A stretch of DNA of 14,092 bases from Candidatus Omnitrophota bacterium (GTDB lineage: Bacteria > Omnitrophota > Gorgyraeia > 2-01-FULL-45-10), in contig JAPLMG010000249.1 in the NCBI GenBank assembly GCA_026387165.1, positions 1 to 14,092 on the forward strand, in the 5' to 3' direction. The notes below the pieces were generated by a model, which searched no databases, had not been told where the DNA came from, and was given only the letters and a program-made list of their open reading frames with translations. The position numbers were made by a program, and so were the translations under genes. Positions 5,454 through 12,133 of this stretch are shown one piece after another; positions within the stretch are counted from its first letter, which is position 1; every line of letters starts with the position of its first letter.

Positions 5454-6317
5454 ATGGCAGAAGAAAAGAGCGCAAAAATATTATCGGCCATCAAGGATGG
5501 CAAGAAGAATTTTTCACGCGCCGATCTTTCCGGGGTTGAAATATTCGACACGAACCTTGAGACTTGCGAATTTGTGGGAGCCGACCTGTCGCACTCGGAC
5601 CTCACGCACTGCAACTTAAGAGGCGCCGATCTCACTAAAGCAAAATTGGTAAACTCAAGGCTCTGGAACGCCGATCTTACCGGAGCGAATCTTAGTGAGG
5701 CCGACCTTACGGGTTCGGATTTTTCGAACGCATGCCTGTATAACACCAAATTGTGGCACGCCGACATTAAGGATGTTAAGTCACTCTCCATGAGAAATTT
5801 TTCGTCTCAAGCAAAATTCAGCGTAGGCGCTAAAATAGATGAGAGCGGGCCGGTCTCTTCAGAAGATTCATACAGAGCTTTAAAAAATTATTTTCTCCAT
5901 AACGGCATGTATAACGACGCGAGCTGGGCGGCCTTTAAAGAGAAGACTATGGAGAGGTTGATGCTCAAGAAGAGCCGGAACTGGCATTATATTCCGAGCC
6001 TCTTCATGGACATATCGTGCGGCTACGGAGAGAAGCCGCACAGAATAGTCATTTCAGCCTTATTGATCATATTCGGATTCGCCACTGCATTCTGGTCGCT
6101 AGGGGGCATAGAGAGCTCTATCAATCCGTCATGCACATTAACATGGAGCGACTATCTCTACCATAGCGCCGTAACGTTTACCACGGTCGGTTACGGTGAT
6201 ATCATACCCAAAGCGTATTCTCTTTTTCGGCTTATGGCCGCGACAGAAGCATTCCTTGGAGTATTCCTGACAGGCCTATTTATATTTACTCTCGCGCGTA
6301 AGTACTCGGCGCGATAG
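5454..6317 (+). CDS. Pentapeptide-repeat protein fused to a two-TM potassium-channel pore
   Basis: The 287 aa have three parts. Residues ~18-115 contain A(D/N)LxxA-type pentapeptide repeats ('ADLSGVE', 'ADLSHSDLTHCNLRGADL', 'ADLTGANLSEADLTGSDF'), forming a right-handed beta-helix. A linker with 'YRALKNYFLHNGMYNDASWAAFKEK'-like charged helices follows. The C-terminus is an ion-channel module: TM1 at ~198-216, a pore helix, the K+ selectivity filter TVGYGD at 244-249, and TM2 at ~255-282. It should be a tetrameric inner-membrane K+ channel with a cytoplasmic regulatory domain, although the gating signal is unknown. The ATG lies three bases after the STAS-PilZ stop, so the two are very likely co-expressed. 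The filter is an exact K+ signature. Confidence 0.92.
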   Translation: MAEEKSAKILSAIKDGKKNFSRADLSGVEIFDTNLETCEFVGADLSHSDLTHCNLRGADLTKAKLVNSRLWNADLTGANLSEADLTGSDFSNACLYNTKLWHADIKDVKSLSMRNFSSQAKFSVGAKIDESGPVSSEDSYRALKNYFLHNGMYNDASWAAFKEKTMERLMLKKSRNWHYIPSLFMDISCGYGEKPHRIVISALLIIFGFATAFWSLGGIESSINPSCTLTWSDYLYHSAVTFTTVGYGDIIPKAYSLFRLMAATEAFLGVFLTGLFIFTLARKYSAR

Positions 6318-6346
6318 GTCTTTAAGTCCCGACAAATATCTTTAAA

Positions 6347-7297
6347 GTGGATAAGCTAAAACTCATACGCAATGCTGTTAAAAATTTCGAAGGCGCGTTA
6401 AAGAGATGCGTGATATGCCCGCGCAGATGCGGTGCAGATAGACAGAGCGGAAAGACCGGATACTGCAGGGCGCCGCTGGATCCTGTTATTTACAGCTACA
6501 TTCAACATCATGGCGAAGAGCCGGCGCTATCAGGATCTAAGGGCTCCGGCACTATATTTTTCGCATACTGCAATATGAAATGCGTATACTGCCAGAATTA
6601 TCAATTCAGTCAGCTCGACAACGGCGAAAAGATCACGACAGAAAGACTGGCCTCCATAATGCTTGATCTTGAGAAATCGGGATGCCACAATATAAATTTA
6701 GTCAGCCCCACTCATTACGTGCCCCAAATATTGACGGCACTGGAGATCGCCGTTAGAGAAGGGTTGAATATACCCATCGTTTATAATACAAGCGGCTACG
6801 ATTCCCCGGATACAATAAAGATGCTTGACGGCATCATAGACATATATCTTCCTGATATGCGTTATTCTGATAATAGCATGGCCATAAAGTATTCGGATGC
6901 GCCTGACTATATGAAATATAACAGATCGTCCGTAATAGAGATGCATAGGCAGGTCGGGGACCTGACTTTGGATAGCGACGGAATAGCCGGGAAAGGCCTC
7001 ATAATAAGGCTTCTTGTCCTGCCAAATAATGTCTCGGGGACAGTGCAGAGCCTAAAATTTATAAGAGGCCGGATATCGAAGAATGCTTATTTAAGCATAA
7101 TGAGCCAATACTATCCGACTTTCAAGGCGCACAATTTCAAGGAGCTCTCCCGGAGCGTAGAAAAGAGCGAGTACGAAATTATAGTTGACGAAGCTTTTTC
7201 TTTAGGGTTAAATAGTGGTTGGGTCCAGGAATACGAAGAGAGAACAGATGAAAAATTTTTAGGGACGAACATTGAACCCAAAAATTTGACAGCTTGA
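6347..7297 (+). CDS. Radical-SAM protein, PflX-like (COG1313)
   Basis: The 316 aa carry the radical-SAM motif CNMKCVYC (Cys75, Cys79, Cys82), which binds the 4Fe-4S cluster that splits S-adenosylmethionine. Four further cysteines near the N-terminus (21, 24, 28, 40) in 'CVICPRRCGAD..SGKTGYC' are typical of the PflX family, described as homologous to pyruvate-formate-lyase activating enzymes. The 'FAYCNMKCVYCQNYQFSQ' context and the later 'LVSPTHYVPQILTALEIA' strand fit this family. No glycyl-radical enzyme is in the window, and PflX substrates are not established, so the target is unknown. It uses a GTG start at 6347, 29 bases after the channel gene, with a weak RBS. It is probably the last gene of this operon. 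Confidence 0.85.
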   Translation: MDKLKLIRNAVKNFEGALKRCVICPRRCGADRQSGKTGYCRAPLDPVIYSYIQHHGEEPALSGSKGSGTIFFAYCNMKCVYCQNYQFSQLDNGEKITTERLASIMLDLEKSGCHNINLVSPTHYVPQILTALEIAVREGLNIPIVYNTSGYDSPDTIKMLDGIIDIYLPDMRYSDNSMAIKYSDAPDYMKYNRSSVIEMHRQVGDLTLDSDGIAGKGLIIRLLVLPNNVSGTVQSLKFIRGRISKNAYLSIMSQYYPTFKAHNFKELSRSVEKSEYEIIVDEAFSLGLNSGWVQEYEERTDEKFLGTNIEPKNLTA

Positions 7298-7308
7298 GCA
7301 TTTAATGA

Positions 7309-7349
7309 AATCCGCCGAAGTCCCGTCGTTGGCGGGACGAAGGCGGATT
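7309..7349. repeat. AATCCGCC palindrome, copy D
   Basis: AATCCGCC (7309-7316) and GGCGGATT (7342-7349) enclose GAAG, a TCCCGTC/GGCGGGA inner stem with a 3-nt loop, and CGAA. It is the same two-part hairpin as in copy B but lacks the GTTTGC half. It fills the spacer upstream of the GAF-ANTAR gene. Confidence 0.85.
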
Positions 7350-7374
7350 AAGCCGAAGAAAGATATGTAATAAA

Positions 7375-8088
7375 ATGCCGAAAAAGACCACAAAGGCGAT
7401 ATCGCACGCGAAGCAGTTTGAGGCTCTGTCTAAAGTAAGCAGGTCGATAACTTCGAACCTGTACTTAGAGGATATACTAAAACTCATCGTCACCGTATCG
7501 GCCGAGATAATGAACTCAAATATATGCTCTTTAAGCCTTCTGGATGAAAAGACCAATACGCTTGTATTGAAGGCTACCCAATCGATGAGTGAGGTATATA
7601 ACAAGAAACCGGCATTAAGGCTGGGTGAGGGGATAGCAGGCAAAGCGGCTCTTAATAACAAGCCGCAGGCCGTTTTGGACATAGTTAAAGAACCGGAATA
7701 CAAGTATAAGGATATAGCAAAAAAAGAGGGTTTAAGATCTCTCTTATCGGTTCCTCTCTCTGTAAAAGGAAAGGTGATAGGTGTATTGAATAATTACACA
7801 TCGCGCCCGCATAAATTCACGGCCGAAGAGATAGATATATTGACGAGCGTGGCAAATCAGGCAGCGATCGTAATAGAGAACTCCGAGCTTATGGTAAAGA
7901 CCAAGGTTATCCAGGAAGAGCTCGAAACGAGAAAGGTAGTCGAGAAGGCAAAAGGCATTTTGATGAGGGAACAGGGCCTCGGAGAGGCGGAGGCTTTCAA
8001 GAAGATACAGCGGCAGAGCATGGACACAAGGCACTCGATGCGCCAGATAGCGGAAGCGATAATACTCATGGATTCCATAAAGAAGTGA
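7375..8088 (+). CDS. GAF-ANTAR transcription antitermination regulator
   Basis: The 237 aa comprise an N-terminal GAF sensor domain (about 12-170), with the typical 'LEDILKLIVTVSAEIM', 'GEGIAGKAAL', 'SLLSVPLSVKGKVIGVLNNYT' and 'FTAEEIDILTSVANQAAIVIEN' elements, and a C-terminal ANTAR domain (about 180-232). The ANTAR signature is clear: 'ETRKVVEKAKGILM', 'EAEAFKKIQRQSMDTRHSMRQIAEAII'. ANTAR domains bind paired hexaloop hairpins in nascent RNA and prevent terminator formation, as in NasR and EutV. Here the GAF domain replaces a receiver domain, so a small-molecule or protein signal rather than phosphorylation is likely. Stop and nadE start are 4 bases apart. Its setting among nitrogen genes suggests nitrogen control. 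The RBS is weak. Confidence 0.93.
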   Translation: MPKKTTKAISHAKQFEALSKVSRSITSNLYLEDILKLIVTVSAEIMNSNICSLSLLDEKTNTLVLKATQSMSEVYNKKPALRLGEGIAGKAALNNKPQAVLDIVKEPEYKYKDIAKKEGLRSLLSVPLSVKGKVIGVLNNYTSRPHKFTAEEIDILTSVANQAAIVIENSELMVKTKVIQEELETRKVVEKAKGILMREQGLGEAEAFKKIQRQSMDTRHSMRQIAEAIILMDSIKK

Positions 8089-8092
8089 TCTT

Positions 8093-8656
8093 ATGCAAAA
8101 ATTTATACGATTAGCTCAGGCTCAAGTTAACAGCGTAGTGGGCGACCTCATCTTTAACGCCGAAAAGATAAATTCATATATAAAGAGAGCCGAAAGCGCA
8201 GGCGCAGACCTAGTCACGTTTCCGGAGCTGGCCGTAACCGGGTATCCGCCTGAGGATCTTCTGTTCAAGGCGCACTTTATCCGGCGCAATATAGACGCGT
8301 TAAACAGCGTAGCCGAATCGGTGAAGGATATTATCGCCGTAGTGGGATTTGTAGATAAAACCAGAGGCAATATATACAATGCCGCGGCTATAATCCACAA
8401 AAAGAAGATAAGGGCGATATACCACAAGATGCTCCTGCCCAATTACGGCGTATTTGATGAAGTGAGGTATTTCAAATCCGGAGAAAAACCATCGGTATTC
8501 AACTTGAATAATATTCTGTTCGGCGTGAATATATGCGAAGATGCATGGCACATAAAAGGCCCTATAAAGAAACAGGCTGGCTCGGGGGCTCAGATCATAC
8601 TGACTACCACTCGCTCCGCTCGGGTACAGGGCAGGGAGGATCTCTCCATTACTTAA
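8093..8656 (+). CDS. nadE: Glutamine-dependent NAD synthetase, N-terminal amidase part (gene broken)
   Basis: These 187 codons form the front of the nitrilase-type glutaminase domain that supplies ammonia to NAD synthetase. The catalytic triad is visible: Glu45 ('FPELAVTGYPPEDLL'), Lys112 ('HKMLLPNYGVFDE') and Cys148 ('NICEDAW'). Homology holds to 'GSGAQIIL' (~residue 170); after it the reading frame drifts into 'TTTRSARVQGREDLSIT' and stops. The expected rest of this domain, including the usual 'YVNLVGGQDELVFDG' region (some 80-100 residues), is absent. The synthetase domain continues in another frame from about 8634. As written it cannot give a full enzyme. It could be a pseudogene, a strain mutation or an assembly error. 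Confidence 0.88.
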   Translation: MQKFIRLAQAQVNSVVGDLIFNAEKINSYIKRAESAGADLVTFPELAVTGYPPEDLLFKAHFIRRNIDALNSVAESVKDIIAVVGFVDKTRGNIYNAAAIIHKKKIRAIYHKMLLPNYGVFDEVRYFKSGEKPSVFNLNNILFGVNICEDAWHIKGPIKKQAGSGAQIILTTTRSARVQGREDLSIT

Positions 8657-9500
8657 AAGCACCGAAGAAGTATATCAGGCGCTTCTCTTAGGACTAAAAG
8701 ATTATGCAGCTAAAAACGGCTTTAAAAAAGTCGCTATAGGACTGAGCGGCGGTATCGATTCCGCGCTTGTCGCCGCATTAGCTGTGGATGCTCTTGGCAA
8801 AGAGAATGTGACCGGGCTATTCATGCCCTCCCGTTACTCGTCGCAGGAGTCGGCGGACGATGCCAAGAGGCTCGCCTCAAACCTCGGCATACGATATGAA
8901 GTCGTCTCCATAGAGAGCGTATTCAAGGCATATCTCGCGTCTTTAGAAAAGTTGTTTGAGGGCCGCGAAAGCAATATAGCTGAAGAGAACCTGCAGGCGC
9001 GCATAAGAGGCAATATGCTCATGGCATTATCAAATAAATTCGGTTGGCTCATCCTTACTACAGGGAACAAGTCCGAGATGAGCACGGGCTACGCAACGCT
9101 TTACGGCGACATGGCAGGCGGATTCGCAGTCATAAAAGACGTGCCCAAGACTTTGGTCTACAAGCTTTCCGTATATAGAAATTCTATTTCGAAGGTTATA
9201 CCCGTGTCCATACTGATTAAGGAGCCGACCGCCGAGCTTAAGCCGGGCCAGAAGGATAGCGACACCCTGCCTGCATATGCAAAGCTCGATCCTATACTTA
9301 AGTCGTATGTGGAAGACGATCGCGACATAAAGAAGATAATATCCTCAGGTTTTAGCAGCAAGGATGTATTAAAAGTGGTCGCGATGGTAGATAGAAGCGA
9401 ATATAAGAGAAGGCAGTCTCCGCCCGGAATAAGAATTACGCCAAGAGCGTTCGGGAAAGACCGGAGAATGCCTATCACCAACAGGTTTAAGGAGTTTTAG
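8604..9500 (+). CDS. nadE: NAD synthetase, C-terminal ATP-pyrophosphatase part (gene broken, no proper start)
   Basis: This frame is open from 8604 to the TAG at 9498-9500 and homologous from about 8634 ('ISPLLKSTEEVYQALLLGLK'). The PP-loop SGGIDS is at 8745-8762. Further NadE hallmarks are 'FMPSRYSS', 'NLQARIRGNMLMALSNKFG', 'LTTGNKSEMSTGYATLYGDMAG' and the 'DSDTLPAYAKLD' loop. The reaction is adenylation of deamido-NAD and its amidation to NAD+. No ATG, GTG or TTG occurs before the PP-loop; the first possible start (GTG 8784) lies behind it, so this piece is not an independent NadE. It was plainly one gene with 8093-8656 before the break. Everything downstream of the break looks intact and unworn, suggesting a recent lesion or an assembly fault. 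Confidence 0.88.
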   Translation, partial: LPLAPLGYRAGRISPLLKSTEEVYQALLLGLKDYAAKNGFKKVAIGLSGGIDSALVAALAVDALGKENVTGLFMPSRYSSQESADDAKRLASNLGIRYEVVSIESVFKAYLASLEKLFEGRESNIAEENLQARIRGNMLMALSNKFGWLILTTGNKSEMSTGYATLYGDMAGGFAVIKDVPKTLVYKLSVYRNSISKVIPVSILIKEPTAELKPGQKDSDTLPAYAKLDPILKSYVEDDRDIKKIISSGFSSKDVLKVVAMVDRSEYKRRQSPPGIRITPRAFGKDRRMPITNRFKEF

Positions 9501-9536
9501 ACAATTGTAGCAGTTCGGCTACAGAAAGCATTCCAT

Positions 9537-9599
9537 CGTCATTGCGAGGAGGATTGCTTCGTCAGCCGACGTGTATACTGCAGCTTCCTCGCAATGACG
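9537..9599. repeat. CGTCATTGCGAG palindromic repeat, copy 1
   Basis: CGTCATTGCGAGGA (9537-9550) and TCCTCGCAATGACG (9586-9599) are perfect 14-base inverted arms around a 35-base middle. It fills most of the nadE-nfnA spacer. A separate small hairpin TGTAGC/GCTACA (9506-9523) precedes it. Other copies are at 11965-12028 and 13724-13773. I see no promoter here. Confidence 0.85.
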
Positions 9600-9609
9600 G
9601 AATTAATCT

Positions 9610-10443
9610 ATGAAGATACTGAATAAAGAGAGACTTATAGATTCGGGCGGCGTTAAAATAGGGATGCTTGAGATACTCTCTCCGGAAATAGCGTCAAAGG
9701 CGAGACCCGGACAATTTATCGTCCTCATGGCATCCGAGCGAGGGGAGAGGATTCCCCTGACCGTTGTGGAAAGAGATTTCATCAAGGGCACGATAAAACT
9801 GATATTCCAGGAAGCGGGCCTCACCACAAAGATGTTGGGCGCTATGAAGACAGGAGATTCGCTCTACTCTCTCGTGGGGCCGCTCGGCCATCCCACCGAG
9901 ATCAAAAAATACGGAAAGGTCATAATAGTCGGCGGCGGAGTAGGTTCTGCCGAGATATATCCCGTAGCCAGGGCGATGAAAGAAGCCGGTAATCATGTCA
10001 CAACTATACTCGGGGCAAGATCCGGGAGCCTACTGATATTGGAGAACGAGCTAAAGGGAGCTTGCGATGAATTTTATGTCGCCACGGACGATGGTTCTTA
10101 CGGCCGCAAAGGCTTCACTACCGATATACTCGAAGAGCTCCTCAGTAAGGGTAAATACGACCTGGTATATTCTGTAGGCCCGATCCCGATGATGAAGAGA
10201 AGCTCTATGGTTACCAAGAAATTTAACGCAAAGACGATAGTCTCATTGAACGCCATCATGGTAGATGCCACGGGAATGTGCGGCTGCTGCCGGGTTACAG
10301 TAGGCGGCAAGACGTATTTCAGCTGCGTTGACGGGCCGGAGTTTGACGCTTCATTAGTGGATTGGGAAGAGCTCACCAAGCGCAACAGGATTTACGACGA
10401 TAAAGAGAAGCATATCTGTAAACTTGACGCACTTCAAAAATGA
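9610..10443 (+). CDS. nfnA: FAD/NAD-binding, 2Fe-2S oxidoreductase subunit (NfnA/SudB/PyrK-like)
   Basis: The 277 aa follow the ferredoxin-reductase plan: a FAD-binding barrel with 'RIPLTV' (47-52), an NAD(P) domain with 'VIIVGGGVGSAEIYPVARAM' (104 onward), and a C-terminal cysteine region 'DATGMCGCCRV...SCVDGPEFD' (Cys224, 226, 227, 239; Asp219) for a 2Fe-2S cluster. In Thermotoga NfnA an aspartate is one ligand, and Asp219 here could play that part. Together with the next gene it forms the pair known as NfnAB (NADH-dependent ferredoxin:NADP+ oxidoreductase, electron-bifurcating) or SudBA (sulfide dehydrogenase). Sequence alone does not separate these, nor exclude a glutamate-synthase partner role. 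The RBS is weak; the stop TGA touches an inverted repeat. Confidence 0.88.
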   Translation: MKILNKERLIDSGGVKIGMLEILSPEIASKARPGQFIVLMASERGERIPLTVVERDFIKGTIKLIFQEAGLTTKMLGAMKTGDSLYSLVGPLGHPTEIKKYGKVIIVGGGVGSAEIYPVARAMKEAGNHVTTILGARSGSLLILENELKGACDEFYVATDDGSYGRKGFTTDILEELLSKGKYDLVYSVGPIPMMKRSSMVTKKFNAKTIVSLNAIMVDATGMCGCCRVTVGGKTYFSCVDGPEFDASLVDWEELTKRNRIYDDKEKHICKLDALQK

Positions 10444-10547
10444 ACCCCGCCCATTCTTATACAGAGAACAGATTTTATGTGGCTAGGATATAATAAATAT
10501 GAATAAGATACCAAGTTATTTATGTAAAACAAAGGAATGGGCGGGGT
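10444..10547. promoter_or_regulatory. 13-bp inverted repeat spanning the nfnA-nfnB junction and start codon
   Basis: ACCCCGCCCATTC (10444-10456), right after the nfnA stop, is an exact inverted copy of GAATGGGCGGGGT (10535-10547). The right arm contains the ATG (10537) and the possible GTG start (10546) of the next gene. In a joint transcript the two would pair and hide the start. Between them lies AT-rich DNA with a TATAAT at 10489-10494 but no good -35, so an internal promoter is possible but weakly supported. Confidence 0.7.
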
Positions 10548-12006
10548 GAAAAAAGAACCTGTAAATGTGCGGGAGGCCGAAGTATCCACAAGAAGGGGCA
10601 ACTTCGAGGAAGTCGTCATGGGTTATTCGGAAGACCAGGCGCTAGAGGAAGCGGCAAGGTGCATTCAATGCAAGAAGGCCACATGCATCGCCGGATGCCC
10701 GGTCGGAATAGATATTAAGAAATTCATATATCAGATAACCAAAAAAGATTACTCCGCGGCGTTCGCCACTATACGCGAGAAGAATAATTTTCCTTCAATA
10801 TGCGGCCGGGTATGTCCGGCCGAATACCAATGCCGGCTCACCTGCGTCTTCACGAAGAAGGGCTCTCTCTTTGCGTCCAAAGAAGCGATAAATATACATT
10901 TCCTGGAACGCTTCGCGGGTGATTACGGCATGAATAACAGCGTCGATATACCAAAGACTTCGGACAAGACACTTTCCAGATACAAGGTTGCCGTGGTCGG
11001 TTCCGGCCCTGCAGGTTTATGCTGCGCAGGAGAGCTGGCAAGGTATGGCATAAAGGTTACGGTATTCGAAGGCCTCCAGAAACCCGGAGGGGTCCTGAGA
11101 TATGGTATTCCGCCCTTCAGGATGCCCAGGGACATACTGGATTTCGAGATCGATTATCTAAAAAGAATAGGTGTTGATTTTGTCGGGAACTTCATCATAG
11201 GCAGGACGAAGACTCTCGATGAGCTTTTAGCTGAAGGGTACTCTGCCGTCTTTTTGGGCCTTGGCGCGGGGATACCGTCGTTCCTTGGGATACCGGGCGA
11301 GAACCTCTGCAACATATACTCCGCAAACGAATTCCTGACCAGAATAAATCTTATGTCCGCATACAAATTCCCGGAATACCACACCCCTGTTAATATAGGT
11401 AAGAAAGTGCTTGTTATAGGGGGCGGCAATACCGCAATGGACGCCGCAAGGGCGGCGCTGCGCCTGCAAAATATGACCATGCAAGCCTCGGACACAACCA
11501 TTATATATAGAAGGACGGAAGTGGAAATGCCCGCGCGCAGGCTTGAGATAGAACATGCCAGGGAAGAGGGGGTTAAGTTTAAATTTCTCATGCAGCCCGT
11601 AGAATTTTTGGGCGATGATAACGGATTTGTCAAAAAGATGAGATGCCTTGAATGCCGGCTCGGAGAACCCGACAGTTCAGGACGAAGACGGCCCGTACCG
11701 ATCGAGGGAAGCGAATTCGATATCGAATGCGACATAGCTGTAATAGCGGTAGGATTGAAGGCCAATCAGATACTCATCAGCGTGACGCCGGAATTGAAGA
11801 CGGATAAATACGGCGACCTTATAGTGAATAAGGAGACGATGGAGACTTCCATAAAGAGAGTCTACGCCGGCGGAGATATCGTAGGGGGAGAGGGCACCGT
11901 CATAGAGGCGATGGGCATGGCAAAAAGAGCGGCTAAAGGCATATTAGAGTATCTGAAATCCTCACGTCATTGCGAGCGAACCCCGCACCACAAGGGTGCG
12001 GGATAA
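10537..12006 (+). CDS. nfnB: NAD(P)-dependent flavoprotein with two Fe-S clusters (NfnB/SudA/GltA-like), repeat-derived tail
   Basis: The 489 aa have an N-terminal Fe-S domain with two four-cysteine sets ('CIQCKKATCIAGCP', Cys42/45/50/54; 'CGRVCPAEYQCRLTC', Cys89/93/99/103). A FAD domain follows, with 'VVGSGPAGLCCAGELARYGI', and then an NADPH domain with 'VIGGGNTAMDAARAAL'. It closes with the family's 'YAGGDIVGGEGTVIEAMGMAKRAA'. Such proteins are annotated either as homotetrameric NADPH glutamate synthase (GltA) or as the large subunit of Nfn/sulfide dehydrogenase; the adjacent small subunit favours Nfn/Sud. The natural end is near 'ILEYLKS'; the last ~13 codons (from 11965) belong to a CGTCATTGCGAG repeat. 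ATG 10537 and GTG 10546 are both possible starts; both lie in an inverted-repeat arm. Confidence 0.9.
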   Translation: MGGVKKEPVNVREAEVSTRRGNFEEVVMGYSEDQALEEAARCIQCKKATCIAGCPVGIDIKKFIYQITKKDYSAAFATIREKNNFPSICGRVCPAEYQCRLTCVFTKKGSLFASKEAINIHFLERFAGDYGMNNSVDIPKTSDKTLSRYKVAVVGSGPAGLCCAGELARYGIKVTVFEGLQKPGGVLRYGIPPFRMPRDILDFEIDYLKRIGVDFVGNFIIGRTKTLDELLAEGYSAVFLGLGAGIPSFLGIPGENLCNIYSANEFLTRINLMSAYKFPEYHTPVNIGKKVLVIGGGNTAMDAARAALRLQNMTMQASDTTIIYRRTEVEMPARRLEIEHAREEGVKFKFLMQPVEFLGDDNGFVKKMRCLECRLGEPDSSGRRRPVPIEGSEFDIECDIAVIAVGLKANQILISVTPELKTDKYGDLIVNKETMETSIKRVYAGGDIVGGEGTVIEAMGMAKRAAKGILEYLKSSRHCERTPHHKGAG

Positions 12007-12028
12007 ACTCCGTGAGCGAAGCAATCTC
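11965..12028. repeat. CGTCATTGCGAG palindromic repeat, copy 2 (inside nfnB 3' end)
   Basis: CGTCATTGCGAGCGAA at the left and GAGCGAAGCAATCTC at the right enclose a different palindrome, CCCGCACC (11982-11989)/GGTGCGGG (11995-12002). It codes for the last residues and stop of nfnB. Just behind, CAATCTCAAATTGC occurs twice in tandem (12022-12035, 12037-12050), ending at the -35 box of the gdhA promoter. Confidence 0.82.
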
Positions 12029-12052
12029 AAATTGCACAATCTCAAATTGCGA

Positions 12053-12081
12053 TTGACAAAAAATCGGTAGGCGGTTATAAT
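12053..12081 (+). promoter_or_regulatory. Perfect sigma-70 consensus promoter for gdhA
   Basis: TTGACA (12053-12058), a 17-base spacer and TATAAT (12076-12081) match the sigma-70 consensus exactly. Initiation is expected near 12088. Such a strong promoter followed within about 15 bases by an intrinsic terminator implies control after initiation. Confidence 0.88.
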
Positions 12082-12092
12082 GGCAGCAGATT

Positions 12093-12133
12093 AAGGACAA
12101 AGACGTCCCTGGCAAGACTGGGATGTCTTTTTT
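12093..12133 (+). terminator. gdhA leader attenuator: intrinsic terminator overlapping a hexaloop hairpin
   Basis: The terminator is GACGTCCC (12102-12109) paired with GGGATGTC (12120-12127), extendable by A-T pairs, followed by six T residues (12128-12133). An alternative hairpin, GGAC (12095-12098), loop AAAGAC, GTCC (12105-12108), uses the same bases and excludes the terminator. Its loop has A at position 1 and G at position 4, as conserved in ANTAR target loops. Only one such hairpin is seen, whereas classical ANTAR sites have two. Confidence 0.75.

Noticed and set aside
5447..5791. Minus-strand open frame of 114 codons, Ser/Arg/Val-rich
   Set aside because: It is the mirror of the pentapeptide repeats on the + strand, whose period keeps the opposite frame open.
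7283..7308. TTGACA before the GAF-ANTAR gene considered as a promoter
   Set aside because: No acceptable -10 hexamer lies 16-18 bases downstream; the sequence there is the AATCCGCC repeat arm.
8093..9500. Programmed frameshift joining the two nadE parts
   Set aside because: No slippery heptamer is seen at the overlap, and a large piece of the amidase domain is missing, which frameshifting would not restore.
11154..11765. Minus-strand open frame of 203 codons, the longest opposite-strand frame
   Set aside because: It lies wholly inside the well-supported nfnB-like gene and has no RBS or known motif.
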